The notes beneath the pieces were generated by a model that saw nothing but the letters and a program-made list of their open reading frames with translations, was not told the origin of the DNA and made no database searches. A program made the translations under genes and the position numbers. Of a stretch of 63,720 nucleotides of DNA, positions 7,718 to 17,205 are shown piece by piece. Source of the stretch: Chlorobiota bacterium (GTDB lineage Bacteria; Bacteroidota; Ignavibacteria; OLB7); contig JAQBOZ010000036.1 in assembly GCA_028287785.1 (NCBI GenBank), positions 1 to 63,720 of the forward strand, read 5' to 3'. The first letter of the stretch is position 1. Each line of letters begins with the position of its first letter.

Positions 7718-9277
7718 ATGCCTTCAAATTCATTCGATCGATATCTCGAAAAGACCAGAACCCTGGCCGACATCAACGCCGCGATTGCCGTGCTGAGCTG
7801 GGATCAGGAAACCTACATGCCGCATGGGGCGGCCGTTGCGCGCGCCGAGCAGATCGCCACGCTCAGCACCCTCTCCCACCAGATGACGGTGGCCGATGAG
7901 TACCGCGCCATCCTGGATGAGGTCAAGGTGGATGCCGCGAATGGTCTGCTGGAGGAGTGGGAGAAGGCGGCGGTGCGGGAATCGGTGCGGGAGTTCGAGC
8001 AGGCATCCAAACTGCCGGAGGATCACGTCCGCGATTTTGCCCGCGCGCAGTCGCTTGCACAGCATGCCTGGAAGGAAGCGCGCGACCGGAGCGATTTCTC
8101 CATCTTCGCCGACTCGCTGGCCCATCTCGTGCAGCTCAAGCGACGGGAGGCTGAGCTTTTCGGCTACGATGAGAATATCTACGACGCGCTGATCGATCTC
8201 TACGAGCCGGGGATGACCGTGGCGCAGCTTCGGCCGGTGTTCCAGCGGCTGATGGAGGGGACGCGCGTGATTCTGGCGCGGATTCGGGAGTCGGGCGCGG
8301 AAGTATCGAACGATCTGCTCACCAGGAAGTTCGATCCCGAGAAGCAGATATCGTTTGCGAAGGAGACAGTGGCGAAGCTCGGCTTCGATTTCCGGACCGG
8401 ACGGGTGGACCTTTCGGCGCATCCGTTCTGCACGTCGTTCGCGCCCAGCGATGTCCGGCTGACGACGCGGGTCTTCAGCAATGATCTCCGGAGCTGCCTC
8501 TTCGGGCTGATCCACGAGGCGGGGCATGGGATGTACGAGCAGGGGATCGACGCGCGTTTCGTCAGGACGCCGCTTGCCAGCGGGACCTCGATGGGAATCC
8601 ACGAATCGCAGTCGCTCTTCTGGGAAAACATGATCGGCAGGAGCGAGCGGTTCTGGCAGTGGGCGTTTCCGAAGCTTCAGAACCAGTTCCCGGAGAGCCT
8701 GGCGGGGGCCACGCCGTCCGATTTCTTCCGCGCCATCAACGTCGTGCAGCCCAGCTTTATCAGGATCGAGGCCGATGAGATGACCTATAATCTCCATATC
8801 ATCATCAGATTCGAGATCGAGAACGCGCTGATCAACGGCGAGATCGAGGTGGCCGATATCCCCGCGCTCTGGAATCGGAAAATGGAGGAGTATCTGGGAA
8901 TCGTGCCGAAAAACGACGCCGAGGGATGCCTTCAGGATATTCACTGGTCGTTCGGCGGGTTCGGATATTTCCCGAGCTATACACTCGGCAAGCTTTATGC
9001 TGCGATGTTCTACGACCAGGCGAAGAAGGATCTCCCCGGCCTGGAGGATGAGATCGCGAGTGGTGAGTTCGGTCGGCTTCTGGGCTGGCTCCGGGCCAAC
9101 ATCCATCAGCATGGCAAGGCTAAACGATCGGCGGAGCTTGCGACGGCGATCTGCGGCAAGCTGCTGACCGAGGAGCCGTTCCTTGCCTATATGACCGCGA
9201 AAGTCGAGAAGGTCTACGGTCTTGGCGAGCTGGCCGGAAACGATGTGGCGGCGGAATCGGCCCCCGCCGGCGCGTAA
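7718..9277 (+). CDS. M32-family (Taq-type) metallocarboxypeptidase
   Basis: Cytosolic zinc carboxypeptidase that removes C-terminal residues from peptides. The 519-residue protein has the M32 zinc motif HEAGH at residues 266-270, followed by GMYEQGI, and the downstream GTSMGIHESQSLFWEN segment that carries the third ligand and a family signature. The N-terminal AVLSWDQETYMP and the C-terminal FGYFPSYTLG motifs are also typical. The ATG at 7718 places the start directly before the first conserved helix; codons upstream of it in the same frame lack family support. It stands alone, with about 120 bp on each side. Confidence 0.95.
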   Translation: MPSNSFDRYLEKTRTLADINAAIAVLSWDQETYMPHGAAVARAEQIATLSTLSHQMTVADEYRAILDEVKVDAANGLLEEWEKAAVRESVREFEQASKLPEDHVRDFARAQSLAQHAWKEARDRSDFSIFADSLAHLVQLKRREAELFGYDENIYDALIDLYEPGMTVAQLRPVFQRLMEGTRVILARIRESGAEVSNDLLTRKFDPEKQISFAKETVAKLGFDFRTGRVDLSAHPFCTSFAPSDVRLTTRVFSNDLRSCLFGLIHEAGHGMYEQGIDARFVRTPLASGTSMGIHESQSLFWENMIGRSERFWQWAFPKLQNQFPESLAGATPSDFFRAINVVQPSFIRIEADEMTYNLHIIIRFEIENALINGEIEVADIPALWNRKMEEYLGIVPKNDAEGCLQDIHWSFGGFGYFPSYTLGKLYAAMFYDQAKKDLPGLEDEIASGEFGRLLGWLRANIHQHGKAKRSAELATAICGKLLTEEPFLAYMTAKVEKVYGLGELAGNDVAAESAPAGA

Positions 9278-9397
9278 GTATCGCGACGATACGCCGCAAT
9301 CGGTGGCGCGCCACGGCTCGTTACATAATGGATGGACCGTCCGGGCGTCATTTGAAAAGGAACGATAACGTCACGAAGTAGTGAAGAGGCAACGTCC

Positions 9398-11866
9398 GTG
9401 AAGAAACCTGCGAAAGAAAACGAGCCCGGAGCGGTAACCACCGGCCGGAAGGTCGGGAGGGCCGGCATGCATCCGGTTTCCGCGCCATCCGTCCCATCGC
9501 AACCCGTCGGCGGTTCGATGGGAGTTCCGCCCGCCGCGCCGCCGTCCGCGGGGAACGAGCCGCCGGTGATCACAAAGCCGGCAATCGCCAGGCCTGTCAG
9601 GAAGGCCGCCTCGGAGCTGAAGAGCGGCGAGGTGGCCGATCCGCTTGTGCTCCAGCCGCTGGAGCTTGAGGAGCAGTTGACGGCGCTTACCGATGTCTGC
9701 CGACGAAACCTGCGGAACTGCGATATCGAGCTGATCCGCAAGGCGTTCTATTTCTGCATCGACGCGCATATCCGGAACATCCGTGCTTCCGGGGAGCCGT
9801 ATTACACCCACCCGTTCGAGGTGGCGATGATCGTGGCGCGGGAGATCCCGCTGGATGATGTGTCGGTGGCCGCCGCGCTGCTTCATGATGTGGTGGAGGA
9901 TACCGAGTACACGATCGAGGATATCCGTGCGGAGTTCGGCCCGACGGTGGCGGAGATCGTCGATGGCGCCACGAAGATCACCGATGTCTTCAACAGCCAC
10001 GAGGTGACGCAGGCCGCCAGCTACCGAAAGCTCCTCCTCTCGATGGTCAACGATGTCCGCGTCATCCTGATCAAGTTCGCCGACAGGCTCCACAACATGC
10101 GGACGCTGGAGTTTCTCTCGCCGCAGAAGCAGCAGCGGATGGCGAAGGAGACGCTGGAGATCTACGCGCCGTTCGCGCATCGCTTCGGCCTCGGCAATCT
10201 GAAGTGGGAGCTGGAGGATCTTGCCTTCAAGTATCTCAACCCGGATATCTACGCCCAGTTGAAGCGCGAGGTGAAGTCCAAGCGGAAGGCGCGGGAGGAA
10301 TATATCGAGGGGTGTATCTCGCCGATCCGGGAGCAGTTGACGAAGGAGGGCTTCAAGTTCGAGATCAACGGGCGGGCGAAGCATCTTTATTCGATCTACA
10401 ACAAGATGCGGATTCAGAGCAAGACGGTGGATGAGATCCACGATCTTGTCGCCATCCGCATCATCCTGGATACCGACCATCCGAACGACTGCTTTACGGT
10501 CTACGGCGTGGTTTCGGAGATCTACACGCCGGTCCCGGAGCGCTTCAAGAACTACATCTCGGTGCCGAAGAAGAACGGCTATCAGTCCATCCATACCACG
10601 CTGATCGGCCCGGAGGGGAAGCAGGTGGAGGTGCAGATCAGGACGCGGAAGATGCACGAGGTGGCGGAGAAGGGCGTTGCCGCGCACTTCATCTACAAGG
10701 AGTCATCGGTCAACCCGCTGATCACCGAGGACCGTCAGCTCGAGGAGTGGGCCAACTGGATCCGCGATGTCTTCGAGCGCGCCGGCGACGAAGAGGCGCA
10801 GCAGGAGGTGATGGAGAGCTTCCGGCTGAATCTCTTTCAGGATGAGATCTACGTCTTCACCCCCAAGGGGGATCTGAAGATCCTTCCGAAAGGGGCCACA
10901 CCGATCGACTTCGCTTTCGAGATCCATTCGAAGGTCGGCTATCACTGCATCGGCGCGAAGGTCAACGGCAAGATCGTTCCGCTCGATGCCGAGCTGAAGT
11001 CGGGGGATCAGGTGGTGATCCTGACATCGAAGAACCAGACGCCGAGCGTGGACTGGGAGAAGTCCGCGGTGACGCACAAGGCGCGGAGCGGCGTGCGCCG
11101 GTGGCTGAAGGAGGAGCGGAGAAAGCAGATCCAGCTTGGGCGCGAGGCGTGGGACAAGCGTGCGAAGCGGGAGAAGCTCCATATCAACGATGACGATCTG
11201 GACAAGGTGGTTCACGGCATGCGGTTCGAACACCGCGGCGAGCTGTTCCTGGAGATCGGCTCCGGCAAGCTCTCGGCGGATGAGGCGGTGGATCTTGTGC
11301 GCGAGCGGCTGAAGTCGCCGTTGCAGAAGGAGGAGATGCCGACGATGGACGGCCAGGCCCTCTACGACAAATATCTCTCGGAGGCCCGGACCAGCTCCAA
11401 CGGCGTGATCGTTGATGGAACGCTGAAGGGGTTGAAATACACCTACGCCAAATGTTGCAGCCCGATACCGGGCGATCAGGTGATCGGCATCGTCTCCACC
11501 GGCAAGGGGGTGATGATCCATCGCGTCACCTGCAAGAATGTCCTGAACATCATGAGCCAGCCCCGCACCCGCAACCGGGCGCTGGATGTCAACTGGGATG
11601 GCTCCGACGGGTTCGAGTTCATGGCGGGGATCAAGGTGACGGGGGAGGACAGGCCGGGCATTCTGAACGATATCACGCATGCCATTCTGACCTATCAGAA
11701 CACGAATATCAGGAGCGTGAATATCGCATCGCAGGACTCGCTGTTCGAGGGGACGTTCATGGTGATGGTGAAGCATATCGAACATCTGAACAGGGTGCTG
11801 GAGCGCCTTCGGAAAATCAGAAACGTGAAGCACGTGGAGCGCTTCGAACAGGCAAGCATCGAATGA
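9398..11866 (+). CDS. Bifunctional (p)ppGpp synthetase/hydrolase, RelA/SpoT family
   Basis: Makes and degrades the alarmone (p)ppGpp. Domain order over 822 residues: a poorly conserved Pro/Ala-rich N-terminus (1-85), the HD hydrolase domain with YTHPFEVAMI and LLHDVVEDT (about 120-235), the synthetase domain containing KNGYQSIHTT and VEVQIRT (about 330-450), TGS (IYVFTPKGDLKILPKG, about 485-545), a helical linker with the CCSPIPGD zinc-finger-like motif, and a C-terminal ACT domain (about 745-815). The HD residues and the synthetase motifs are intact, so both activities are predicted, making it Rel/SpoT-like. The extended N-terminus is unusual; an internal start near the conserved region cannot be excluded. 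It overlaps trmH by four bases. Confidence 0.96.
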   Translation: MKKPAKENEPGAVTTGRKVGRAGMHPVSAPSVPSQPVGGSMGVPPAAPPSAGNEPPVITKPAIARPVRKAASELKSGEVADPLVLQPLELEEQLTALTDVCRRNLRNCDIELIRKAFYFCIDAHIRNIRASGEPYYTHPFEVAMIVAREIPLDDVSVAAALLHDVVEDTEYTIEDIRAEFGPTVAEIVDGATKITDVFNSHEVTQAASYRKLLLSMVNDVRVILIKFADRLHNMRTLEFLSPQKQQRMAKETLEIYAPFAHRFGLGNLKWELEDLAFKYLNPDIYAQLKREVKSKRKAREEYIEGCISPIREQLTKEGFKFEINGRAKHLYSIYNKMRIQSKTVDEIHDLVAIRIILDTDHPNDCFTVYGVVSEIYTPVPERFKNYISVPKKNGYQSIHTTLIGPEGKQVEVQIRTRKMHEVAEKGVAAHFIYKESSVNPLITEDRQLEEWANWIRDVFERAGDEEAQQEVMESFRLNLFQDEIYVFTPKGDLKILPKGATPIDFAFEIHSKVGYHCIGAKVNGKIVPLDAELKSGDQVVILTSKNQTPSVDWEKSAVTHKARSGVRRWLKEERRKQIQLGREAWDKRAKREKLHINDDDLDKVVHGMRFEHRGELFLEIGSGKLSADEAVDLVRERLKSPLQKEEMPTMDGQALYDKYLSEARTSSNGVIVDGTLKGLKYTYAKCCSPIPGDQVIGIVSTGKGVMIHRVTCKNVLNIMSQPRTRNRALDVNWDGSDGFEFMAGIKVTGEDRPGILNDITHAILTYQNTNIRSVNIASQDSLFEGTFMVMVKHIEHLNRVLERLRKIRNVKHVERFEQASIE

Positions 11867-12525
11867 GTCGCACAGGAAAAAACAGGTCCTTCGACGGGAC
11901 GAACGAGGTTCCGGTCACGGATCTCGAGATCAACCCCGAGTACAACTGCACCGAGCGCCGGCTGGCGAGGCTCCGATCGACGATCGAGCGGCGCCAGCCG
12001 GATCTTCATCTGGTGCTGGAAAACGTCCACGATCCACACAACGTCTCAGCCGTTCTCCGCACCTGCGATGCCGTCGGCGTCGGCACGGTGCATCTGGTCT
12101 ATACGTACGAGAAGTTTCCGAAGATCGGAAAGACCAGCTCCGCCAGCGCCTGGAAATGGGCGGAGATGGTCCCGCACGAATCGATCGAGGCGTGCTACGC
12201 GCATCTTCGCGCCCGGGGCGTCGGCATCTATGCCACCGATCTCAGCTCGCGCGCCGAGAGCCTCTACGCGCTCGATATGACGGGGCCGGTCGCGCTGGTG
12301 TTCGGCAATGAGAAGCGTGGGGTTTCCGAGGAGGCATCGAAGCTGGCGGACGGCAATCTGCTGATCCCGATGGTCGGCCTGATTCAGAGCCTGAACATCT
12401 CCGTCGCCTGCGCCGTGACGCTCTACGAGGCGATGCGCCAGCGGACGGTGGCGGGGAAGTATGATGTCTCCGCGCTCTCGGAGGCGGAGGTTGCCGTGAA
12501 GATCAGAGAGTGGCTGGATAAGTAA
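11863..12525 (+). CDS. TrmH/SpoU-family tRNA or rRNA 2'-O-ribose methyltransferase
   Basis: SPOUT-fold methyltransferase that uses S-adenosylmethionine to methylate a ribose 2'-OH in RNA. All three SpoU motifs are visible in 220 residues: motif 1 NVSAVLRTCDAVG with the catalytic Arg, motif 2 ALVFGNEKRGVSEE, and motif 3 IPMVGLIQSLNISVA. The length and the YTYEKFP segment fit TrmH (tRNA Gm18), but closely related rRNA enzymes exist. The ATG at 11863 overlaps the relA/spoT stop (ATGA), so the two are translationally coupled. The pairing of a SpoT-like gene with trmH also occurs in E. coli (spoT-trmH), which supports the TrmH assignment. Confidence 0.9.
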   Translation: MSRTGKNRSFDGTNEVPVTDLEINPEYNCTERRLARLRSTIERRQPDLHLVLENVHDPHNVSAVLRTCDAVGVGTVHLVYTYEKFPKIGKTSSASAWKWAEMVPHESIEACYAHLRARGVGIYATDLSSRAESLYALDMTGPVALVFGNEKRGVSEEASKLADGNLLIPMVGLIQSLNISVACAVTLYEAMRQRTVAGKYDVSALSEAEVAVKIREWLDK

Positions 12526-12533
12526 TCCGTCGG

Positions 12534-12564
12534 GGTCGGGGAAGGTTTTAAACCTGCCCCGACC
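12534..12564. terminator. Bidirectional hairpin between trmH and the ABC ATPase
   Basis: The arms 12534-12548 and 12550-12564 are complementary apart from one mismatch, forming a GC-rich stem between convergent genes. It overlaps the stop codon of the minus-strand ATPase. The T-run is weak on either strand. Confidence 0.55.
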
Positions 12565-13204
12565 GTCCTTCAACCGAAATCAGTTTTGTGCAGAGGCGGA
12601 TATCCTCCTCCTCGTTCGTTGCGATCAGCGTGGTGCGCGATACGGCATCGGCGGCCAGCAGCTCCTTCACCGCCGCGATTCCCTGCGTATCCAGGTTGCT
12701 CATAGGCTCGTCCAGCAGAAGGATGGATGGGTGATGGATGATGGCGCAGATGAACTTCGCCCGCTGCGCCATTCCTGAACTGTAGGCGCCGATTCTATCA
12801 TGCCGCCGGTGGGCCAGCCCGAACCGCTCGAACAGATCGAGGGCATATCCCTCGTCGAGCTCCATCCCGCGCATCTCCTGCATCAGCCGCACATGTTCCC
12901 AGCCGCTGAACTCCGTATAGAGCTGGAGATAGGGGGCCACGAACCCGATATGGCGATGCAGATCATCCCCGTCGATCACCCCGCCATCGCCACCGAGCCA
13001 TTCCACCGTTCCCGATGTTTTCTCGGCGACGTTTGCCAGGATCTTCATCAGCGTCGATTTGCCCGAGCCGTTCCGCCCCGTCACCGCAAGCGTATCACCC
13101 AGTTCCAGCTCGAACGATATCCCGTTGAAGATCGTTCGGAGCCCGAAGCGTTTCGTCAGGGCATCGACGCGGAGGGAGGGAACGGAGGCGACCTGATTGC
13201 TCAC
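12548..13204 (-). CDS. ABC transporter ATP-binding protein
   Basis: Stand-alone nucleotide-binding subunit of 218 residues. Walker A is GRNGSGKST (43-51), Walker B is ILLLDEP (about 161-167), and the signature loop is the degenerate YSSGMAQR instead of LSGGQ. Size and the short helical subdomain resemble CcmA-type heme-exporter ATPases, which also have variant signatures, but no ccmB or ccmC permease is nearby. Its ATG overlaps the stop of the upstream secreted metalloprotease by four bases, so it is co-translated with that gene. The permease partner must be encoded elsewhere or is unknown. Confidence 0.9.
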   Translation of the reverse strand: MSNQVASVPSLRVDALTKRFGLRTIFNGISFELELGDTLAVTGRNGSGKSTLMKILANVAEKTSGTVEWLGGDGGVIDGDDLHRHIGFVAPYLQLYTEFSGWEHVRLMQEMRGMELDEGYALDLFERFGLAHRRHDRIGAYSSGMAQRAKFICAIIHHPSILLLDEPMSNLDTQGIAAVKELLAADAVSRTTLIATNEEEDIRLCTKLISVEGRSGQV

Positions 13205-14877
13205 TTCCGCACCACCGCGAACTTCCCGAGCGTCGGGGAGGCGCCGTTGATGGAGAGTTCGTAGAAATAGATTCCGCTCGGCGCCAGCCGGTTGCCGAGA
13301 TCCTTTCCATTCCAGACCACGCCGAGATGGTTGTTGACTTCCGACAGCGAGGTGCCCTTGATATCGGCAACGGGGGTGAGGCTGCTGGAGTAGATCATCA
13401 GCCGCACGGAGCGGATCTGATCCAGCGCCATGTTCACGCCAACCACAAGCTGGTCGGCCCCGTCGTTGATGAACGGCTGCGGGAAGATGCTGGTTGCCAG
13501 CGATGCAATGCTCTGCCCGGCGATGATCCGCTCGATGCAGAAGTGTGTTGTCGATGCCGCGTCCAGCCGGTAATAGATCTGCGTGCCATCGTACGGGAGG
13601 GAGAGATAGCCGGATTTTTCGGTGCGGCTCACCGTCAGCGAGAAATCCTCCTTCCTGATCCCCACGCCGCCGTGGCCGTAATCGGTGCGACCGTTGGTGA
13701 TCACGAAATCGATGGTGTCGCGGATCGTCGAGCCGGTTTTATGCGTGGTGACTTCATACAGCCCGAACGAAAGGGGATAGAGGCTCCCCTGGATCACGAT
13801 ATCATCATCGAGCTCGCGCGGCGGGATGGTCACGGCCCGCATCGTGGGATAGACCTGCGCTTCCGGGAAATACTTTTCATCCTGCGCCCTGGCGCCGGTG
13901 TAGTAGCACCACGTGGCGAACTCGCAATAGCTGTTCTCGAAGTTCAGCGAATTGGGCTGCAACGCTGCATCGACCGACTCGGTGACGAAATCGTGTTTCT
14001 TGAACTCCTCCCAGATCCGCCGCGTGATATCGCGGTCGATCCGTTTGGCGAGATAATCCAGGTAGAGCACATGCGCGTAGCCGGTGATGGCATCCTGTAC
14101 ATGATTGGTCGAGAACGCGAATGAATCGGGATGCGCCAGGAACCCGCGAACGTACTGCCGGTAATCCGGGATGGAGGGATGTACCTGGCGTTCAAACCAG
14201 ACGGCGGTTGCCTCGTAGAGCGTCGCCTCCGCGGAGTACTCGTATTTGTAGCGACTGAACTGGATGATGTGATTGAACTCGTGCGCCGATGTCACCCGTA
14301 TCCCATCGATCCCCTTGGTGGTGTAGAGCCGTTCGGAATAATCGTTGTCCAGCACCAGAAGGCCGTTGACGGTGTTGGGACGATCGGTCGGATTATCCTC
14401 TTCGGGATACGCGAAGCCATACACATCCTCGGGGAGATCGCAGATATACACGTCGATCTCCGGCCCATCGCCACGATGATCATCCGGCGGCGCGTCGAAC
14501 TTGTATTCACCGATCTCCACATCCCAGGCGTATTCCAGATAGAAATCCGTCGAGTCGATATAATCCGGCGTTCCATTGCCGTCCAGATCGACCGATGGGA
14601 CCGCGTCCGGCCCGGTCCTGTCGTAATGGATGCGGAAGTGGCCGTGGCTGGTGACCTGATTGAACTGCTTCGGCGTGCGGTCGCTGCAGACCGTCCCCGC
14701 AAGCAGCTCCCGTTCAAATTTGTTCCGCGGGCCTCCCTGCGCCCTGATGTTCATAAGCATCTCGGTGCCGCATCGGGCGTGGCTCGGGCCGGCGTACGCG
14801 TCATCATCATGAACCTGCGCGACGGCCGCGGCGGTGGTCAGGAGAAGCAGGGGAAGCAGCAGATATCGCATGAGCAT
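13201..14877 (-). CDS. Secreted MXAN_6640-like putative metalloprotease with C-terminal sorting-type domain
   Basis: Predicted exported zinc protease. The ATG at 14877 gives a clean signal peptide (MRYLLLPLLLLTTAAAVAQ); upstream in-frame codons do not. The zinc motif TSAHEFNHIIQFS (HEFNH at about residue 199) lies after acidic calcium-loop-like segments (DLDGNGTPDYID). The last 80 residues (VWNGKDLGNRLAPSGIYFYE ending KFAVVRK) form a FlgD-like/T9SS-type C-terminal domain. Substrates are unknown. It lies in a minus-strand run and is coupled to the ABC ATPase by a four-base overlap. The family call rests on the HExxH context and domain plan, so it is moderately firm. Confidence 0.75.
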   Translation of the reverse strand: MLMRYLLLPLLLLTTAAAVAQVHDDDAYAGPSHARCGTEMLMNIRAQGGPRNKFERELLAGTVCSDRTPKQFNQVTSHGHFRIHYDRTGPDAVPSVDLDGNGTPDYIDSTDFYLEYAWDVEIGEYKFDAPPDDHRGDGPEIDVYICDLPEDVYGFAYPEEDNPTDRPNTVNGLLVLDNDYSERLYTTKGIDGIRVTSAHEFNHIIQFSRYKYEYSAEATLYEATAVWFERQVHPSIPDYRQYVRGFLAHPDSFAFSTNHVQDAITGYAHVLYLDYLAKRIDRDITRRIWEEFKKHDFVTESVDAALQPNSLNFENSYCEFATWCYYTGARAQDEKYFPEAQVYPTMRAVTIPPRELDDDIVIQGSLYPLSFGLYEVTTHKTGSTIRDTIDFVITNGRTDYGHGGVGIRKEDFSLTVSRTEKSGYLSLPYDGTQIYYRLDAASTTHFCIERIIAGQSIASLATSIFPQPFINDGADQLVVGVNMALDQIRSVRLMIYSSSLTPVADIKGTSLSEVNNHLGVVWNGKDLGNRLAPSGIYFYELSINGASPTLGKFAVVRK

Positions 14878-14925
14878 GACCGTCTGGCAAAGTTGAGGGA
14901 TTACGCGCGTTCGATAGACCATCTT

Positions 14926-15423
14926 TCAGCGTGAGCGCTCCAGTTCCTCGATCCGTTTGCGGCTTTCCAGTCGCGCCGCGCGGCGCAGTTCAGCGGCGGC
15001 GAAGCGTCTGATTTCATCGTTCGATTCCGGAATCACCTGCGGCGCCGGAACCGGAGTTCCTTCATCGCTCAACCCCACAAATGTCAGGTAGGCGGTGTTG
15101 GCGTGGACGCGGGTGCCGGTGCGCGGGTTCTCCATCTCCACATGAACGCCCACCTCCATCGATGTCCGGAACACCCGGTTGACCGATGCCTTGAGCGTTA
15201 CCACCTGTCCCAGCTTGACGGCGGAGAGGAAGCTCATGCCATCGACCGACGCGGTGACGCAGACACGGCCGGAATGGCGCATGGCCGCGAGCGCGGCGGC
15301 GATATCGATCCAGTGCATCAGCCTTCCTCCCAGGAGATTGCCGAGCTGGTTGGTGTCGTTCGGGAGAACAAGCTCGGTCATTTCGACCTGCGAGGCTCGG
15401 ACGGGACGGGGTTCGGATTGCAT
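14926..15423 (-). CDS. Acyl-CoA thioesterase, hot-dog fold
   Basis: Hydrolyses acyl-CoA thioesters; related to YciA/BACH cytosolic thioesterases. Residues 15-60 contain the signature MTELVLPNDTNQLGNLLGG followed by LMHWIDIAAALAAMRHS. The conserved Asn/Asp and the VTASVDGMSFL strand are present. One hot-dog domain covers about residues 12-120, with a charged C-terminal tail. Chain-length preference cannot be read from sequence. It lies between bamD and the metalloprotease on the minus strand, with gaps of 48 and 110 bp. Confidence 0.92.
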   Translation of the reverse strand: MQSEPRPVRASQVEMTELVLPNDTNQLGNLLGGRLMHWIDIAAALAAMRHSGRVCVTASVDGMSFLSAVKLGQVVTLKASVNRVFRTSMEVGVHVEMENPRTGTRVHANTAYLTFVGLSDEGTPVPAPQVIPESNDEIRRFAAAELRRAARLESRKRIEELERSR

Positions 15424-15533
15424 GAATCGGGTTTGGGGTTAATCTGAAAGATCGCGGCCTCCGGCTGCCTGAAACCGTTCCCCGATAGTTCGCCGGAACG
15501 GTTCGACGAGCCTCCCGGATGGGAGCGGGGAGG

Positions 15534-16229
15534 CTATTTGCTGGCGTTCATCGCATCGGTCTGCCCCATCTCCCGTTGCGCGCGGGCCTTCCCATCGGTA
15601 GCGGGCTGAAGATATTCCGTATCGGGATAAAGTTCAATGACACGATCGAAGTATATCACGGCCGCCTTGTAATCCTCCATCTTCATATAAAGATCGGCGG
15701 TCATGAAGTCCCGCTTCGCCAGCTTGCCGCGAAGTTCCTTGACGCGACCCTTTGCCAGCTCGGTGAGGGAATCGGAGGGATAGATCTGCGCGAAGCCGTT
15801 GTAGACATCGATGGCGTACTTGCTCTCGCGCTGGTCGCGGTCATACGAAAGGGAGGACTGATAATACGCCTCGCCGGAGCGATAGAGCGCCATCTTCGTA
15901 AATGGGCTGTTCGGGAATGAGGTGCGGAGGCGATTGTAGTTGAACGCGGCCAGCTTGTAGTTCTCATCGCCGAAATAGCTCTCGGCAAGATAGAACTGCG
16001 CGTCATCGGCGTAATCGCTTGCCGGGTCCTGAAGGACGATCGTGTTGAACTCGGTCTCGGCTTTTTCGTAGTCCTTGTCGGCCAGCGCCGTCATTCCACG
16101 CTTGAACCGATCCTCCGATGTAATTGTGTTGGATACGGATGAACCGGACCCTCCGCAGGCCGCGATAAACGGAAGGGAAGCCCCCAGAAAGAGAAGCAGA
16201 AGATGGCGGGCCGGGACGGATGTGAGCAT
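15534..16229 (-). CDS. bamD: Outer membrane assembly lipoprotein BamD
   Basis: TPR lipoprotein of the BAM complex, which inserts beta-barrel proteins into the outer membrane with BamA. The 231-residue protein has a signal peptide and lipobox (LPFIAACGGSG, Cys about residue 25) followed by about five TPR units: FKRGMTALADKDYEKAETEF, FYLAESYFGDENYKLAAFNY and so on. The spacing matches the BamD/YfiO family. The neighbouring unknown membrane protein lies 48 bp upstream on the same strand. A BamA-like protein is encoded at 49733, not here. Confidence 0.9.
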   Translation of the reverse strand: MLTSVPARHLLLLFLGASLPFIAACGGSGSSVSNTITSEDRFKRGMTALADKDYEKAETEFNTIVLQDPASDYADDAQFYLAESYFGDENYKLAAFNYNRLRTSFPNSPFTKMALYRSGEAYYQSSLSYDRDQRESKYAIDVYNGFAQIYPSDSLTELAKGRVKELRGKLAKRDFMTADLYMKMEDYKAAVIYFDRVIELYPDTEYLQPATDGKARAQREMGQTDAMNASK

Positions 16230-16277
16230 ATGAGAATTTCCGGATGTCAGCGCAAAAAGTGAGAGACGAAGAGAACC

Positions 16278-16901
16278 CTACTGGCTTCGAACTGTAAAGA
16301 GCAGGACGACGATCACCGCCGAAGCCGCCAGCACCACGGCCGGCTCCACAATTTTTTTCCAGAATCCGCCGCCGGCTCTGGCCGGCCCGATTCCCTTGGT
16401 GAAGGAGTAGCCCGATGCCTCCAGCAGCGATGTCCGGTCGGAGTTCACGGTGTCGATCGCATGGAGGGCGTAGGCGCGGACCGATCGCGCGCCGGCGGAT
16501 GTGCCGGGGAGAGTCGCGGTGATCTCCATGGAAACATCGCGCTCCAGCAGATCCTGATCGTCCACCTCCCGGTATTCCACGCCAAGCCCCGTAATCGCAA
16601 CGATGGTGCTCCCGTTGCCGATCCCATCGCACCGGCGGGATGCCAGCTTCCGCAGCTCCGCGGCCGAGACGATTGCCTGATCCATGATCCACGCCCCGTC
16701 ATGACTGACGACAAACGCGCAGATCGTATCATTCGGGGCGTAGCCGGCGAGGAGGGAATCGGAGAGAATGGAGGCCACGCCGCGCAGCCGGTCCAGATTA
16801 TCCTGCTGCGCCGCAAGGCCGGCCGGGACTGCGATCCAGAGGAGGGGGAGCAGAACCATCAGGACGAAATCGCGGAGCGGGCGGACTTCACTTTTCCTCA
16901 C
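16278..16901 (-). CDS. Unknown exported membrane protein
   Basis: No family recognised. From the GTG at 16901 the protein begins with a basic stretch, then a strong hydrophobic segment (VLMVLLPLLWIAVPAGLAAQQ) that could be a cleaved signal peptide. A soluble mixed alpha/beta region follows, with several Asp/Glu and two Cys (TICAFVV, SRRCDGIG), and a C-terminal transmembrane helix (VVLAASAVIVVLLF). The layout resembles a periplasmic domain tethered at its C-terminus. An ATG at 16859 would also start within the signal segment, and codons before 16901 are less convincing. It heads the minus-strand run that includes bamD, so an envelope role is plausible but unproven. Confidence 0.6.
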   Translation of the reverse strand: MRKSEVRPLRDFVLMVLLPLLWIAVPAGLAAQQDNLDRLRGVASILSDSLLAGYAPNDTICAFVVSHDGAWIMDQAIVSAAELRKLASRRCDGIGNGSTIVAITGLGVEYREVDDQDLLERDVSMEITATLPGTSAGARSVRAYALHAIDTVNSDRTSLLEASGYSFTKGIGPARAGGGFWKKIVEPAVVLAASAVIVVLLFTVRSQ

Positions 16902-17138
16902 ATCCGGGGAGCATAAGAGCCGAGAACGGGAAGCCGGGAGGATTGCTCCTTCCGAAGAACTTCGGCCGGCGGCCGATTCCGTTACCGGCATACGTGAACC
17001 ATTCCGCGAGCCCGTGGCATGGGGCGGCGGCGTTTACTGCCAAGCTGGTAAAATAGGAGATCCTGCCCTGCAAAACTACAACGCTTCCCCTATTCACGAG
17101 CCCGATGTTTGCTACAAAGGGCAACGATGAAAAAAACG

Positions 17139-17171
17139 TTTGACAATCCCGGTTTTAAGAGCTTATCTTTG
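17139..17171 (+). promoter_or_regulatory. FCB-type promoter of rpsT
   Basis: TTTG at 17139-17142 and TATCTTTG at 17164-17171, separated by 21 bases, match the Bacteroidota housekeeping consensus TTTG-N19-21-TAxxTTTG exactly. A predicted start about 6-8 bases later leaves a leader of roughly 28 bases before rpsT. Confidence 0.85.
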
Positions 17172-17205
17172 CAAGCTCTTAACAAACGCACGTTATATAT
17201 ACGCT

